Shown here: positions 40,476-49,053 of the stretch, in pieces
How positions within the stretch are numbered: the stretch's first letter is position 1
Layout of the letters: every line of letters starts with the position of its first letter
DNA from: JBFWRK01 sp050248955
GTDB lineage: Bacteria; Actinomycetota; Acidimicrobiia; Acidimicrobiales; Ilumatobacteraceae
DNA: 64,000 nt
Reading direction: 5' to 3'
Assembly (NCBI GenBank): GCA_050248955.1
Contig: JBFWRK010000020.1
Span: 1-64,000, forward strand
Program-made: the position numbers and the translations under genes
Notes under the pieces: model-generated
The model's database searches: none
What the model saw: only the letters and a program-made list of their open reading frames with translations
Told to the model about the DNA's origin: nothing

Positions 40476-41708
40476 TCAGCCCTCCATCTGCTCACGTTGG
40501 CGGCACAAGTGCGGCGGGATCTCCTTGAACACGTCTTCGAAGATGCTCCTCCGGGCGGCGGCCCTGCCGTCGAGCAGCGTTCCGTAGCTCTCGGCCTCCT
40601 TCGCCGCGGCGCGCACCTCGCGCTCGACCTCCCCCAGCAGCTCCGTGTGCTGATCCGCCGACCAGGCGCCGACCGCGGTCAGGTGCAGCTTCAGCCGTTC
40701 GATCGGATCGCCCAACGGCCACGACTTCCACTCGTCGGCCGGCCGGTACTTGGAAGGGTCGTCCGACGTCGAGTGGGCGGTGGCGCGGTACGTGACCCAC
40801 TCGATGAGCGTCGGGCCATGGTTGGTCCTGGCGCGTTCGCTCGCCCATCGAGTGGCCGCCAGCACCGCGAGGTAGTCGTTGCCATCGACGCGCAGCGATG
40901 GGATGCCGTGCCCGATGCCGCGCGACGCGAACGTCGCGGTGGCTCCCCCGGCGATCCCCTGGAACGACGAGATCGCCCATTGGTTGTTGACCACGTTCAA
41001 GATGACGGGTGCCTGGTACGTGGTCGCGAACGTGAGGGCGTGGTGGAAGTCCGCCTCTGCCGTGGTCCCTTCACCGACGACGCCCGAGGCGATGCACGTG
41101 TCGCCCTTGATCGCCGCTGCCATCGCCCAGCCGACGGCTTGGATGAACTGCGTCCCGAGGTTGCCGGAGATGGAGAAGAAGCCGGCATCACGGGCGGAGT
41201 ACATGACCGGCATCTGGCGCCCGTGTAGCCGGTCCTTCTCGTTCGAGAAGATCTGGCACATCATGTCGACGAGCGGCCAGTCGCGGGCGATCAGCCAGCC
41301 CTGCTGCCGGTACGTCGGGAAGAACATGTCACCAGGACGCAGTTCCAACGCCTGCCCGACGGCGATCGCCTCCTCGCCGGTGCAACGCATGTAGAAGGAC
41401 GACTTGCCCTGGCGCTGGGCCTGCAACATGCGGTCGTCGTAGATGCGCGTCTTGACCATCGCCCGCAGCCCGCGGCGGAGCTGCTCGGCATCGACCTCGG
41501 GCACCCACGGACCCACGGCGTGCCCCTCGTCGTCGAGGACGCGGATCAACGAGTCCGCGAGGTCGCGGATCTCGGACGGCGCGACATCGACGTCCGGGCG
41601 GCGGACGCTGCCCGCCGGCGGCACGTCGACGTACGAGAAGTCCGGCGTGTCGCCGGGCCGAGCGGGTGGCTCGGGAACCTTGAACCGGAGCGGACCGGCG
41701 TCAGACAT
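40476..41708 (-). CDS. 2-oxoacid dehydrogenase E1 alpha subunit
   Basis: The 410-residue subunit binds thiamine diphosphate through the GEGTTAEADFHHAL...VVNNQWAIS motif near 210-245. It has the branched-chain type N-terminal extension (about 60 residues before LRAMVKTRIYDDRMLQAQRQG). HSTSDDPSKYRP is the phosphorylation-loop-like region of the branched-chain enzymes. It heads the E1a-E1b-E2 operon for branched-chain amino acid catabolism. The promoter lies in the 126 nt shared with the divergent DUF2231 gene. Confidence 0.95.
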   Translation of the reverse strand: MSDAGPLRFKVPEPPARPGDTPDFSYVDVPPAGSVRRPDVDVAPSEIRDLADSLIRVLDDEGHAVGPWVPEVDAEQLRRGLRAMVKTRIYDDRMLQAQRQGKSSFYMRCTGEEAIAVGQALELRPGDMFFPTYRQQGWLIARDWPLVDMMCQIFSNEKDRLHGRQMPVMYSARDAGFFSISGNLGTQFIQAVGWAMAAAIKGDTCIASGVVGEGTTAEADFHHALTFATTYQAPVILNVVNNQWAISSFQGIAGGATATFASRGIGHGIPSLRVDGNDYLAVLAATRWASERARTNHGPTLIEWVTYRATAHSTSDDPSKYRPADEWKSWPLGDPIERLKLHLTAVGAWSADQHTELLGEVEREVRAAAKEAESYGTLLDGRAAARRSIFEDVFKEIPPHLCRQREQMEG

Positions 41709-41834
41709 CGATGCCTCGATTCAACACTCGCACCACTCTTGCAGAGAACCGACGCGGGCGTGATCGGGCTGTCAGCAGCCCGATCCTGAGCGACTACCGT
41801 GGCCCGGACTCGCAGCTCGGGGATGGGAGGCACG

Positions 41835-42404
41835 GTGAGACGGTTCTCGGTTCGCCCGGTGCTCACACTGAAGGGTCGCACGTTCAAGGGCCTGCGCGGC
41901 TGGTCCGGCAAGCCGCTGCACCCGCCGCTGACCGACTTCCCGATCGCGGCGTACATCCTCGCCGCAGTCTTCGACGTCATCTCGGTGATCGGCGGCGATG
42001 ACAGCGGCTGGGGCCGCGACTTCTGGCGCGCCGGCACCTACACGTTCGTCGGCGGTGCGGCAGTGTCGGTGCTCGCCGCGCTCACGGGTCTGTTCGACTG
42101 GTGGAAGTCGTCGACGCCCGGCACGCAGGCGCGGCGGACGATCAACACCCACGCCACGATCATGATCACCGTGACGGTGCTCGCGCTCGTCGACATCGTG
42201 TGGCGCCTGACTGGCTACAACACCGAGCCATCGACGCCCATCGGGATCATGGTGCTCTCGATCGTGATCGCCGGGCTCGTGTCGGTCGGCGCCACGTTCG
42301 GCGGGAGCCTCGTCTACGAGTACGGCTTCAACGTCGAGACCGCCGGCGACCACCCCGTGTGGCACTCGTCCGAGACGGACGTCTTCCCGGGCGATCACGA
42401 CTGA
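41835..42404 (+). CDS. DUF2231 membrane protein
   Basis: This 189-residue protein has four predicted membrane helices and the DUF2231 pattern KPLHPPLTDFPIAAYILAAVFDVIS, then TGLFDWW and NTHATIMITVTVLALVDIVWR. Function is unknown for the family, although histidines in the helices suggest haem or metal binding. GGGAGG at 41825-41830 supports the GTG start; two earlier in-frame starts lack a ribosome site. It diverges from the 2-oxoacid dehydrogenase operon and converges on the dioxygenase-like gene. Confidence 0.85.
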   Translation: MRRFSVRPVLTLKGRTFKGLRGWSGKPLHPPLTDFPIAAYILAAVFDVISVIGGDDSGWGRDFWRAGTYTFVGGAAVSVLAALTGLFDWWKSSTPGTQARRTINTHATIMITVTVLALVDIVWRLTGYNTEPSTPIGIMVLSIVIAGLVSVGATFGGSLVYEYGFNVETAGDHPVWHSSETDVFPGDHD

Positions 42405-42415
42405 CCGCGCGCGCG

Positions 42416-43339
42416 TCAGACCGGGACGGCGAGGGTGGCGACGTAGCCACCGGCGACGTCGCCCGACATCGTGGCGAGCTGCTGGGACACCCCGTCGCTG
42501 AAGACGTTGTCGCGCTCGAGCGACACCTGGGCGAGGTTGCTCACGCTGCGCTCGTAGCCCTCGGTGGCGTAGACGGTGTCGCACACGTCCTTCGGGAAGG
42601 CGAGCTGCGACGTGGCGATCGCACTGCGTCCCGACGTCGCGCCCTCCAGACCGTCGAAGATCTCGAAGTGGACGTGCGGCCAGCGGCCGGAGTAGCACGC
42701 CGGGAAGATGCTCGTGAACGTCACGCGGCCCTCGCTGTCCGCTTCCTGCACGCCGCGCAGGTAGTTCTCGTTCGCCGCCGCGTCGGAGTAGAGCGAGTAG
42801 TTCCCGTCTCGGTCGCAGTGCCACGCGTAGACCGCGGCGCCGGCGAGCGGGGCGCACCCGCCGGCGGTGTCCGTGATCGTGAGCGCGATCGTCAACGGAA
42901 CCCCGTCGGCGACCCCTGACGACGACCCGAAGCTGGAGCGGATGTCGCTGCGCACGACCTCCGGGTCGGTGAGGACGTTGGCTCCGTTCGTGCCGTCGCC
43001 GGGGAACGGCCCAGCGGTCTCTTCGGGGATCGGAGCGCAGCTCGCGGCGTCGGTCGCGGCGGTCGCACTCGAAGCCGTCGCTGCGGTGGAGGCCGCGGTG
43101 GAGGCTGCGACGGACGCTGCGGTCGATGCCGTGGTCGACGAGCCGGCGCTCCCGGCACTCGTCGACGTGTCGCCGGCGGTGTCACCACCGCCATTGCCGG
43201 AGCTGCACGCGGCAACGATCGTGGCGATTCCCGCACCCGCGAACAGCGACAGGACGCGCCGCCGGGCGAGCAGCGTCGACATGTCGAACGCCAGGCCGCG
43301 ATCGTGGTCCTCCGGCTCGTGTCCGTCGTGGTCATCCAT
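42416..43339 (-). CDS. Secreted intradiol ring-cleavage dioxygenase-like lipoprotein
   Basis: The 307-residue protein has a twin-arginine-like RRRVLSLF motif at about 26-33 and a lipobox VAAC ending at Cys45. A Ser/Thr/Ala linker of about 55 residues precedes an intradiol dioxygenase fold. Iron ligands are suggested by VYAWHCDRDGNYSLY and by ACYSGRWPHVHFEIF, which matches the Y...RxPHxHF signature. It starts domain-wise at PIPEETAGPFPGDG, as in secreted homologues. AGGAG precedes the ATG. Extracytoplasmic members of this family are poorly characterised, so activity on catechols outside the cell is an inference. Confidence 0.9.
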   Translation of the reverse strand: MDDHDGHEPEDHDRGLAFDMSTLLARRRVLSLFAGAGIATIVAACSSGNGGGDTAGDTSTSAGSAGSSTTASTAASVAASTAASTAATASSATAATDAASCAPIPEETAGPFPGDGTNGANVLTDPEVVRSDIRSSFGSSSGVADGVPLTIALTITDTAGGCAPLAGAAVYAWHCDRDGNYSLYSDAAANENYLRGVQEADSEGRVTFTSIFPACYSGRWPHVHFEIFDGLEGATSGRSAIATSQLAFPKDVCDTVYATEGYERSVSNLAQVSLERDNVFSDGVSQQLATMSGDVAGGYVATLAVPV

Positions 43340-43558
43340 GTGGTGCTCCTTCGAGGTGGTGGGGGTCGAGGTTCGAGCGTCGAGATTCGACCGTCGAGAC
43401 GACCGTTGAGGTCGTCGTCGAGCGTGGAGTGCGAACCTGGGAGATCGCTGGGAGCCCGCCGAGAACCGGCGCAGCGCCTTCAGCGCAGCCGAGTGCACAG
43501 CGGACAACCGGCTGTTGATCTGAGGCGAACAAGGATGCCCGATCACCGGTCGGTCAGG
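43340..43558. other. Intergenic region with short GTCGAG/TTCGAG repeats
   Basis: Between the HMG-CoA reductase stop and the dioxygenase start, about 43368-43430 contains five or more imperfect copies of a TCGAG-centred unit. The palindromic element copy 3 lies at 43493-43530. No gene is supported. The dioxygenase promoter is probably here but is not obvious. Confidence 0.5.
43493..43530 (-). repeat. 38-nt palindromic dispersed element, copy 3 (degenerate)
   Basis: Read on the minus strand it begins GTTCGCCTCAGATCAACAG, close to the left arm of copy 2. Its right arm has diverged (GGTTGTCCGCTGTGCAC). It lies 28 nt downstream of the HMG-CoA reductase stop and about 150 nt before the dioxygenase-like gene. 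Confidence 0.6.
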
Positions 43559-44752
43559 TCAGGGCCGATTCCGTCCGAGGCGCTCGTGGCTCGTGACCCA
43601 GTCGCCGTGGAGCACTGCGCTCGACAGCGAGATGTCACCGGCGAGCACGACCGCCGCACAGATCTCGGCGAACTTGCGCACCTTGCCCGCGCCGTAGCAG
43701 CCGAGCAGCTCGAGGCACTCGCGCTGCGTCGCGAGGCCGGTGCCACCGCCATAGGTCGCCACGATGAGCGCCGGCAACGTGATCGACCAGTAGTAGTCGC
43801 CGTTCTCCAGCAACTGGGTGTAGACGATCCCGGCGTGCGACTCGGCGACGTTCGCGACGTCCTGGCCCGTGGCGATGAACATCGCCGCGAGTGCGTTCGC
43901 CGCATGTGCCCCGTTGTTGGCAGAGGCCGCCATGAAGTTGCCGGCCTGCGAGATCTGCCGTCCCCACATCAGCGTCGCCGTGTCGACGCCCATGAGGTCC
44001 ATGAGCACGTCGCGCTTGACCACTGCCTCGGCCACGACCCGCTTCCCGCGCGTCAGCAGCATGTTGATCTGCGAGTGCTTCTTGTCGGTGTCGATCGATC
44101 CGGACAGGATGAACTGCGGACGATCCGGGTGCCGCCCCTGGATCCACTGGCACGCCGCGAGCGTGGCCTTGCCGGTCATGTTCTGTCCGGCGGCATCACT
44201 GGTCGTGTAGTTGAACCGCAGGTACCGGAGCGGCCCGACCGCGTACTGACCGATCGAGACGAGCGCGCCGGACCTCGTCGTCGACTCTGCTTCCGCTTTG
44301 ATCTCGGCGAAGCGCTCGTCGACCCACTCGCCGAACTCGCGCCCGTGCAGCGCATCGGACAGGACGAACACCGGCGCTCGCTGCATGCTGTCGGCGACCA
44401 CGGTCGTGCGTACGCCACCGCACTCGGTCAGCAGCCGCATGCCACGGTTGTAGCTCGCGACCAGCGTGCCTTCCGTCGTTGCGAGCGGGACGTAGAAGTC
44501 GCCTCGAGCGTCCTCGCCGTCGATGTGCAGCGGTCCGGCGACGCCGATCGGGACCTGCGCGACGCCGATGAAGTTCTCGATGTTGCCCGGCAGCGTCTCC
44601 GGACCGACCGAGAACCGGCCGACGTGGTCCAGCTCGACGCCAGTTCGCTCCCGGAGGAACTCACGGCGCACCGCCGCCGCCGCGAGCGAGTGGTCGTTCA
44701 CGGGATCTCGTGGGACGCGATCCCGGGTGTGACGTCCAGAGTCGTCCGGCAT
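43559..44752 (-). CDS. Hydroxymethylglutaryl-CoA reductase, class I-like
   Basis: The 397-residue enzyme reduces HMG-CoA to mevalonate with NADPH. It has NIENFIGVAQVPIGVAGPL (catalytic Glu), SIDTDKKHSQIN (catalytic Lys), NNGAHAANALAAMFIATGQDVANVAESH (catalytic Asp) and a C-terminal VTSHERLGR (catalytic His). There is no membrane domain, as in archaeal and bacterial class I forms. No other mevalonate genes are visible nearby. The ATG at 44752 is the first sensible start; a GTG at about codon 18 is possible. Most actinobacteria use only the MEP route. Confidence 0.95.
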   Translation of the reverse strand: MPDDSGRHTRDRVPRDPVNDHSLAAAAVRREFLRERTGVELDHVGRFSVGPETLPGNIENFIGVAQVPIGVAGPLHIDGEDARGDFYVPLATTEGTLVASYNRGMRLLTECGGVRTTVVADSMQRAPVFVLSDALHGREFGEWVDERFAEIKAEAESTTRSGALVSIGQYAVGPLRYLRFNYTTSDAAGQNMTGKATLAACQWIQGRHPDRPQFILSGSIDTDKKHSQINMLLTRGKRVVAEAVVKRDVLMDLMGVDTATLMWGRQISQAGNFMAASANNGAHAANALAAMFIATGQDVANVAESHAGIVYTQLLENGDYYWSITLPALIVATYGGGTGLATQRECLELLGCYGAGKVRKFAEICAAVVLAGDISLSSAVLHGDWVTSHERLGRNRP

Positions 44753-44914
44753 GGGCGCATCCTTGCCCAGCTCCCGCAACCGTACGTCCGTTCGCCGCAG
44801 CGGTGCTGCCCGGTATCGGTCTGTCCGTGAAGTGGCCACTGGATGACCACTTCTCGTGCGGATGATGGCGTCACGGCCGACCGCCGGTCGGCGCCGAGAG
44901 AACCGGAGATGACG

Positions 44915-45286
44915 ATGGACTTCAAGCTCGAGCTGGTGTTCGTGCCCGTGTCCGATGTGGACCGAGCCAAGGCCTTCTACGCCGACCAGGTCGGCTTCGT
45001 GGTCGACCATGACCACACGGTGACCGACGAGTTGCGCTTCGTCCAGCTGACGCCGCCGGGGTCGGCCTGCTCGATCGCGATCGGCACGGGGCTGATCGAT
45101 TCCGAGCCCGGTTCGCTCAAGGGCTTGCAGGTCGTCGTCGACGACGCCGACGCCGCACGGACGTTCCTCGTCGAACGGGGCGTGGCAGCCGGCGAGGTGA
45201 CGGAGCTCGCGTGGGGCCGCTTCACCGGGTTCACCGACCCCGACGGCAACGAATGGACCATCCAGCAGCTCCCCGAGCGCGGCTGA
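44915..45286 (+). CDS. VOC family protein (glyoxalase-like)
   Basis: The 123-residue protein begins MDFKLELVFVPVSDVDRAKAFYADQVGF and ends RFTGFTDPDGNEWTIQQLPERG, a standard VOC module in which His/Glu metal sites are not fully conserved. It may be a small-molecule binding or resistance protein. GGAG six bases before the second ATG favours this start; an ATG two codons earlier is also possible. Confidence 0.88.
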   Translation: MDFKLELVFVPVSDVDRAKAFYADQVGFVVDHDHTVTDELRFVQLTPPGSACSIAIGTGLIDSEPGSLKGLQVVVDDADAARTFLVERGVAAGEVTELAWGRFTGFTDPDGNEWTIQQLPERG

Positions 45287-45374
45287 CGGCGCGCCGGGGG
45301 TCAGCCGCAGGGCGGGGAGGTGCCCGCGCCGGCGCGGCCAGGCACAATGGCCCGGTGCGTGACGGTGGGAGCAG

Positions 45375-46439
45375 ATGACGAGCCTGGGCTTCACACGGCG
45401 CCTCGACGAGTTCCAGCGACGCCACGCATGGGCGAGCTTTCCGCTCGCCGTCGTGTACAAGTTCGCCGACGACCAGGGCCCGTACCTCGCTGCGCTGATC
45501 ACCTACTACGGCTTCCTCTCGTTGTTCCCGCTGTTCCTGCTGCTGGCGTCCGTGCTCGGGTTCCTCCTGCAGGGCAACCCCGAGCTGCAACGCCAGATCC
45601 TCGACTCGACCTTGAGTCAGTTCCCTGTCATCGGTGACCAGCTCGGCGAACCACAGGGTCTGGAGGGCAGCGTCGGCGCCTTGGTCGCCGGTGCGCTGCT
45701 CGCGACCTACGGTGCGTTGGGGATCGCTCAGGCGGTGCAGCACGCGATGAACGTGGCATGGTCGGTGCCGAGGCACCGTCGACCGAACCCGTTCCGAGCG
45801 CGGCTGCGCAGCCTCCGCCTGATCGCGATCGCCGGCACCGCGATCGTGGCGACGACGATCCTGTCTGCACTCGGCAGCAGCGCCGGCGCGTTCGGTGCCG
45901 ACCTCGGTGGTGCCGGCACGATCTTGGCGATCGCCGTCTCCGTCGTGCTGAACGTCGCCGTGTTCATCCGGGTGTTCACGATCTGCACGCCGGAAGGGAC
46001 AGCGGCTCGCGACGTGGTCCCAGGAGCGATCACCGCCGCCGTCAACTGGCAGCTGCTGCAGCTGTTCGGCACCGCGTACGTCGGCAACGTCGTCAAGGGC
46101 GCCGATGCCACGTACGGCGTGTTCGCCTTGGTGTTCGGCTTGCTCGCCTGGATCTACCTCGCCGCGCTCGGCATCGTCATCAGCACCGAGATCAACGTGG
46201 TGCACGCCAGACGCCTGTATCCGCGGGCGTTGATGACCCTGTTCACCGACAACGTCGATCTGACTGCTGCCGACCGACGGGCCTACACCGACGCCGCCCG
46301 GGCGCAGCAGTTCAAGGGGTTCGAGTCGGTGACCGTCGACTACGAGGACGACGGACAGCAGGCCTCGGCGCGCCGCCGAGCACGTGACAACGCCGCGCAA
46401 CCGCCTCCGGAACACCCCGCCGAACAGGACGACGCGTGA
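45375..46439 (+). CDS. YihY/BrkB family inner membrane protein
   Basis: The 354-residue protein has about six membrane helices and the YihY pattern: QGPYLAALITYYGFLSLFPLFLLLASVLGFLL near 35-70, a central helix pair, and GADATYGVFALVFGLLAWIYLAALGIVISTEINVV near 240-275. A charged, probably cytoplasmic tail follows. The family is often mislabelled ribonuclease BN; its true role is unknown. Confidence 0.92.
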   Translation: MTSLGFTRRLDEFQRRHAWASFPLAVVYKFADDQGPYLAALITYYGFLSLFPLFLLLASVLGFLLQGNPELQRQILDSTLSQFPVIGDQLGEPQGLEGSVGALVAGALLATYGALGIAQAVQHAMNVAWSVPRHRRPNPFRARLRSLRLIAIAGTAIVATTILSALGSSAGAFGADLGGAGTILAIAVSVVLNVAVFIRVFTICTPEGTAARDVVPGAITAAVNWQLLQLFGTAYVGNVVKGADATYGVFALVFGLLAWIYLAALGIVISTEINVVHARRLYPRALMTLFTDNVDLTAADRRAYTDAARAQQFKGFESVTVDYEDDGQQASARRRARDNAAQPPPEHPAEQDDA

Positions 46440-46481
46440 ACGGCACTCAGAGCGTTGCCAGGATTTCGCCTGCGGTCCGGC

Positions 46482-47099
46482 TCAGCCTGGCTTGATGGCG
46501 GCGCCTTCGGTGAGCCACGTCCACGGTTTCGGGCCGCTTGCATAGCGCGCCTCGGCACGTTCGATCTCGAACCCGGCGGCTCGCACCAACGCTGTCGGGT
46601 CGCGGGTGAGGTGGCATCCGTCGGCAACTCGCTTCTGGACTGGTTCCAAGCGGTGCTGCCACTTGGCGATCGACGGGTCCGGCGACAGACCGTGTTCGAG
46701 GAAGTGGAACCGACCGCCCGGCTTGAGCACCCGCCGGACTTCGGCCAACGCCTCTTCGACCTCGGGGATCGTGCACAAGGTGAAGGTCGACAGCGCGCCG
46801 TCACAGCTGCCGTCCTCGAGGGGGATCGATTCGCCGCGAAGCGCGATGTGCTCGACGCGGACGTGGGAGTCGGCGATCCGCTTCGTGGCGAGGCGCCGCG
46901 CCGTCGCCGCAGGCTCGACCGCGTAGACGAGGTTCACCTCGGGCGGGTAGGCGGGCATGTTGAGACCCGATCCGAACCCGATCTCCACCACGGTCCCGGA
47001 CAGCCCAGCGGTCACCTGCTCGCGCCAACGTCGCAGCTCGCGGGTGCCACATGCACGGTCGACGAGACGAGGTAGAAGGTGCTCCCGATACAGTCCCAC
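46482..47099 (-). CDS. Class I SAM-dependent methyltransferase
   Basis: The 205-residue protein has the SAM-binding motif VVEIGFGSGLNMPAYP near residue 37, an acidic residue in YAVEPA, LSTFTLCTIPEVEEAL and RVLKPGGRFHFLEHG, the pattern of UbiE/phospholipid-type methyltransferases. The substrate is unknown. The start is GTG in VGLYREHLLPRL. It lies 47 nt downstream of the histidine kinase gene. Confidence 0.9.
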   Translation of the reverse strand: MGLYREHLLPRLVDRACGTRELRRWREQVTAGLSGTVVEIGFGSGLNMPAYPPEVNLVYAVEPAATARRLATKRIADSHVRVEHIALRGESIPLEDGSCDGALSTFTLCTIPEVEEALAEVRRVLKPGGRFHFLEHGLSPDPSIAKWQHRLEPVQKRVADGCHLTRDPTALVRAAGFEIERAEARYASGPKPWTWLTEGAAIKPG

Positions 47100-47146
47100 G
47101 GACCACCCCCGGTCGATCGCGGTCGGCAGTGCAGGCTACTCGGCCG

Positions 47147-48283
47147 TCAGGCCGACGCCGGGACCGTCAGTCGGAACCTCGCTCCTGCTCCCTGCCCAAC
47201 GGAGAAGGCGACGACATCACCGCCCTGGGCGCGAGCGAGGCTGCGGGCGATGGTCAACCCGATGCCTCTTCCGGCGCGGGCAGGGCGGGTTCTCGTGGTG
47301 CTGCTGTCGCGGCCGCGGTAGAAGCGCTCGAAGATGTGGTCGAGCTCACCAGCCGGAATGCCCGAGCCGGTGTCGATGACGTCGACCCACGCCGTCGATC
47401 CGTCACGACCTGAACGCACGGTCACCGTGCCGCCCGCGGGCGTGTGGCCGAGTGCGTTGCCCAGGAGGTTCGAGAGCAGTTGGGTGAGCCGGTCCCGGTC
47501 GCCACGCACCAGCAAACCGGGCACACTGGCCGGCTCTGCGATCAGCGCGACCTCCGCGTGATCGAACTGCGGCCTCAGCCGCTCGGCCGCGGCGATCGCC
47601 ACAGCCGCCAGATCGACCTCGGCGAACTGCACTTCGAGCGTGCCCTCGTCGGCCCGTGACAGCAGCGTGAGGTCGTCGACCAGCCGCTGCACGCGGGCTG
47701 CCTCGTCGGCGACCGCCACGTACACCTCGTCGGACGGCGCGATCACTCCGTCGATGAGCGCCTCCATCTGCCCCCGGATCACCGTGATCGGCGTCCGCAG
47801 CTCGTGGGTCACCTCGCCCAGCAGCTGAGTGCGTCGCTGCTCGGTGGTGGCGAGGTGCTCACCGAGCTCGTTGACATCGTGAGCGAGCGATGCAAGCTCG
47901 ACCTCGGTGGGCACCGGAACCCTTGCCGCGTAGTCACCCGCTGCCATCTGGCGGGCGGCCGCCCGCATCTCGTCGATCGGGCGCAGGAGCCGGCGACCTA
48001 CGAAGACCGCAGCGATCGCCGCCGTGATCAGCGCGGCCACGACGCCCACGAGCAGCGCCGGCAGCAGCGACTCGTCGAGGGCCGTTCGGAGCTGGGACTC
48101 GGTCACCTGGCCGGCCCGGCCCTGACCGTGTCCGAGGCCGAACCGGCCGATCCGCCGCTCGTACGCGGTCCGGGTGACGACCGTTCCCACGACCGTGAGC
48201 GCGACCGCTCCAGCGGCGACCACCACCACGTACGAGATGAACAGCCGGGTGCGAAGCCGGCGAGACCATGTCGAGAGACTCAC
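47147..48283 (-). CDS. Two-component sensor histidine kinase
   Basis: The 378-residue kinase has two membrane helices (about 14-36 and 78-100) enclosing a short external loop. A HAMP domain (RRLLRPIDEMRAAARQMAAGDY) is followed by HisKA with the phospho-acceptor in EVTHELRTPITVIRG. The ATPase domain has the N box NLLGNALGHTP and G boxes DTGSGIP and GRGIGLTIA. The sensor loop is small and Gly/Arg-rich. The GTG start overlaps the response regulator stop as GTGA. Confidence 0.95.
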   Translation of the reverse strand: MSLSTWSRRLRTRLFISYVVVVAAGAVALTVVGTVVTRTAYERRIGRFGLGHGQGRAGQVTESQLRTALDESLLPALLVGVVAALITAAIAAVFVGRRLLRPIDEMRAAARQMAAGDYAARVPVPTEVELASLAHDVNELGEHLATTEQRRTQLLGEVTHELRTPITVIRGQMEALIDGVIAPSDEVYVAVADEAARVQRLVDDLTLLSRADEGTLEVQFAEVDLAAVAIAAAERLRPQFDHAEVALIAEPASVPGLLVRGDRDRLTQLLSNLLGNALGHTPAGGTVTVRSGRDGSTAWVDVIDTGSGIPAGELDHIFERFYRGRDSSTTRTRPARAGRGIGLTIARSLARAQGGDVVAFSVGQGAGARFRLTVPASA

Positions 48284-48975
48284 GACGGCTCCGCCACCAA
48301 CTTGTAGCCCACGCCGCGCACCGTGCCGACGAACCGCGGCTCCTCCGCCGGGTCACCGATTGCTTTGCGCAGGTTGCGGACGTGGACGTCGACCAATCGC
48401 TCGTCACCGTAGAAGTCCCACCCCCACACGCGTTCGATGAGCTGCCGACGACTGAACACCCGCCCAGGAGCGCTCGCCAGTGCGGCGAGCAACTCGAACT
48501 CGAGACTCGTCAGATCCACGCGCGCATCGTCGACGCACACCTCGTGTCGCTCGACGTCGATCACGAGACCGTCGAACCGCATCGCGTCGTCGCTGCCGGC
48601 GTCGCCCTCACGGCGCCGGCGCAGCACCGCGCGCACCCTCGCCACCAGCTCGCGCGGGCTGAACGGCTTGGTGATGTAGTCGTCCGCTCCGAGTTCGAGA
48701 CCGATCAGCGTGTCGATCTCGTCCGAGCGCGCGGTCAGCACGATCACGTACGCCGACGACGTACGGCGGATCTCGCGCAGCACGTCGAAGCCGTCGATGC
48801 CCGGGAGCCGCAAGTCGAGCACGACGAGGTCCGGCGGCTGCCTGCGGAAGTGGTCGAGCGCGTCCTCGCCGTCGACGGCCTCGTCGACGGCATACCCCTC
48901 CTTGCCCAGGTATGTACCGACGAGCTCGCGAATTCCGGCCTCGTCGTCGACGACGAGGATCCGCTCATGTGGCAC
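48280..48975 (-). CDS. OmpR/PhoB-family response regulator
   Basis: The 231-residue regulator has a receiver domain with ILVVDDEAGIREL, the phospho-acceptor Asp in LVVLDLRLPGIDG, LTARSDE and the Lys in DYITKPFSPREL. A winged-helix DNA-binding domain (about 130-231, LTSLEFELLAALASAPGRVFSRRQLIERVWG) follows. It is encoded upstream of its kinase. A small secreted protein gene lies 78 nt upstream on the same strand and may be in the same unit or a target. Confidence 0.96.
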   Translation of the reverse strand: MPHERILVVDDEAGIRELVGTYLGKEGYAVDEAVDGEDALDHFRRQPPDLVVLDLRLPGIDGFDVLREIRRTSSAYVIVLTARSDEIDTLIGLELGADDYITKPFSPRELVARVRAVLRRRREGDAGSDDAMRFDGLVIDVERHEVCVDDARVDLTSLEFELLAALASAPGRVFSRRQLIERVWGWDFYGDERLVDVHVRNLRKAIGDPAEEPRFVGTVRGVGYKLVAEPS

Positions 48976-49053
48976 GGCGCTCTTGGTACGGGGCTCGCGA
49001 TCGGCGCGAACGTGCGACCGCCGGGACGGGGTCCCAGCGGTCGCACAGCGGGG

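Noticed and set aside
12509..43530. Three dispersed palindromes considered as IS ends or attachment sites
   Set aside because: No transposase or integrase lies between or near them, and they do not flank a common segment as direct or inverted ends.
45375..46439. Annotation as ribonuclease BN
   Set aside because: YihY-family membrane proteins were historically misassigned. The multi-helix sequence has no nuclease motif.
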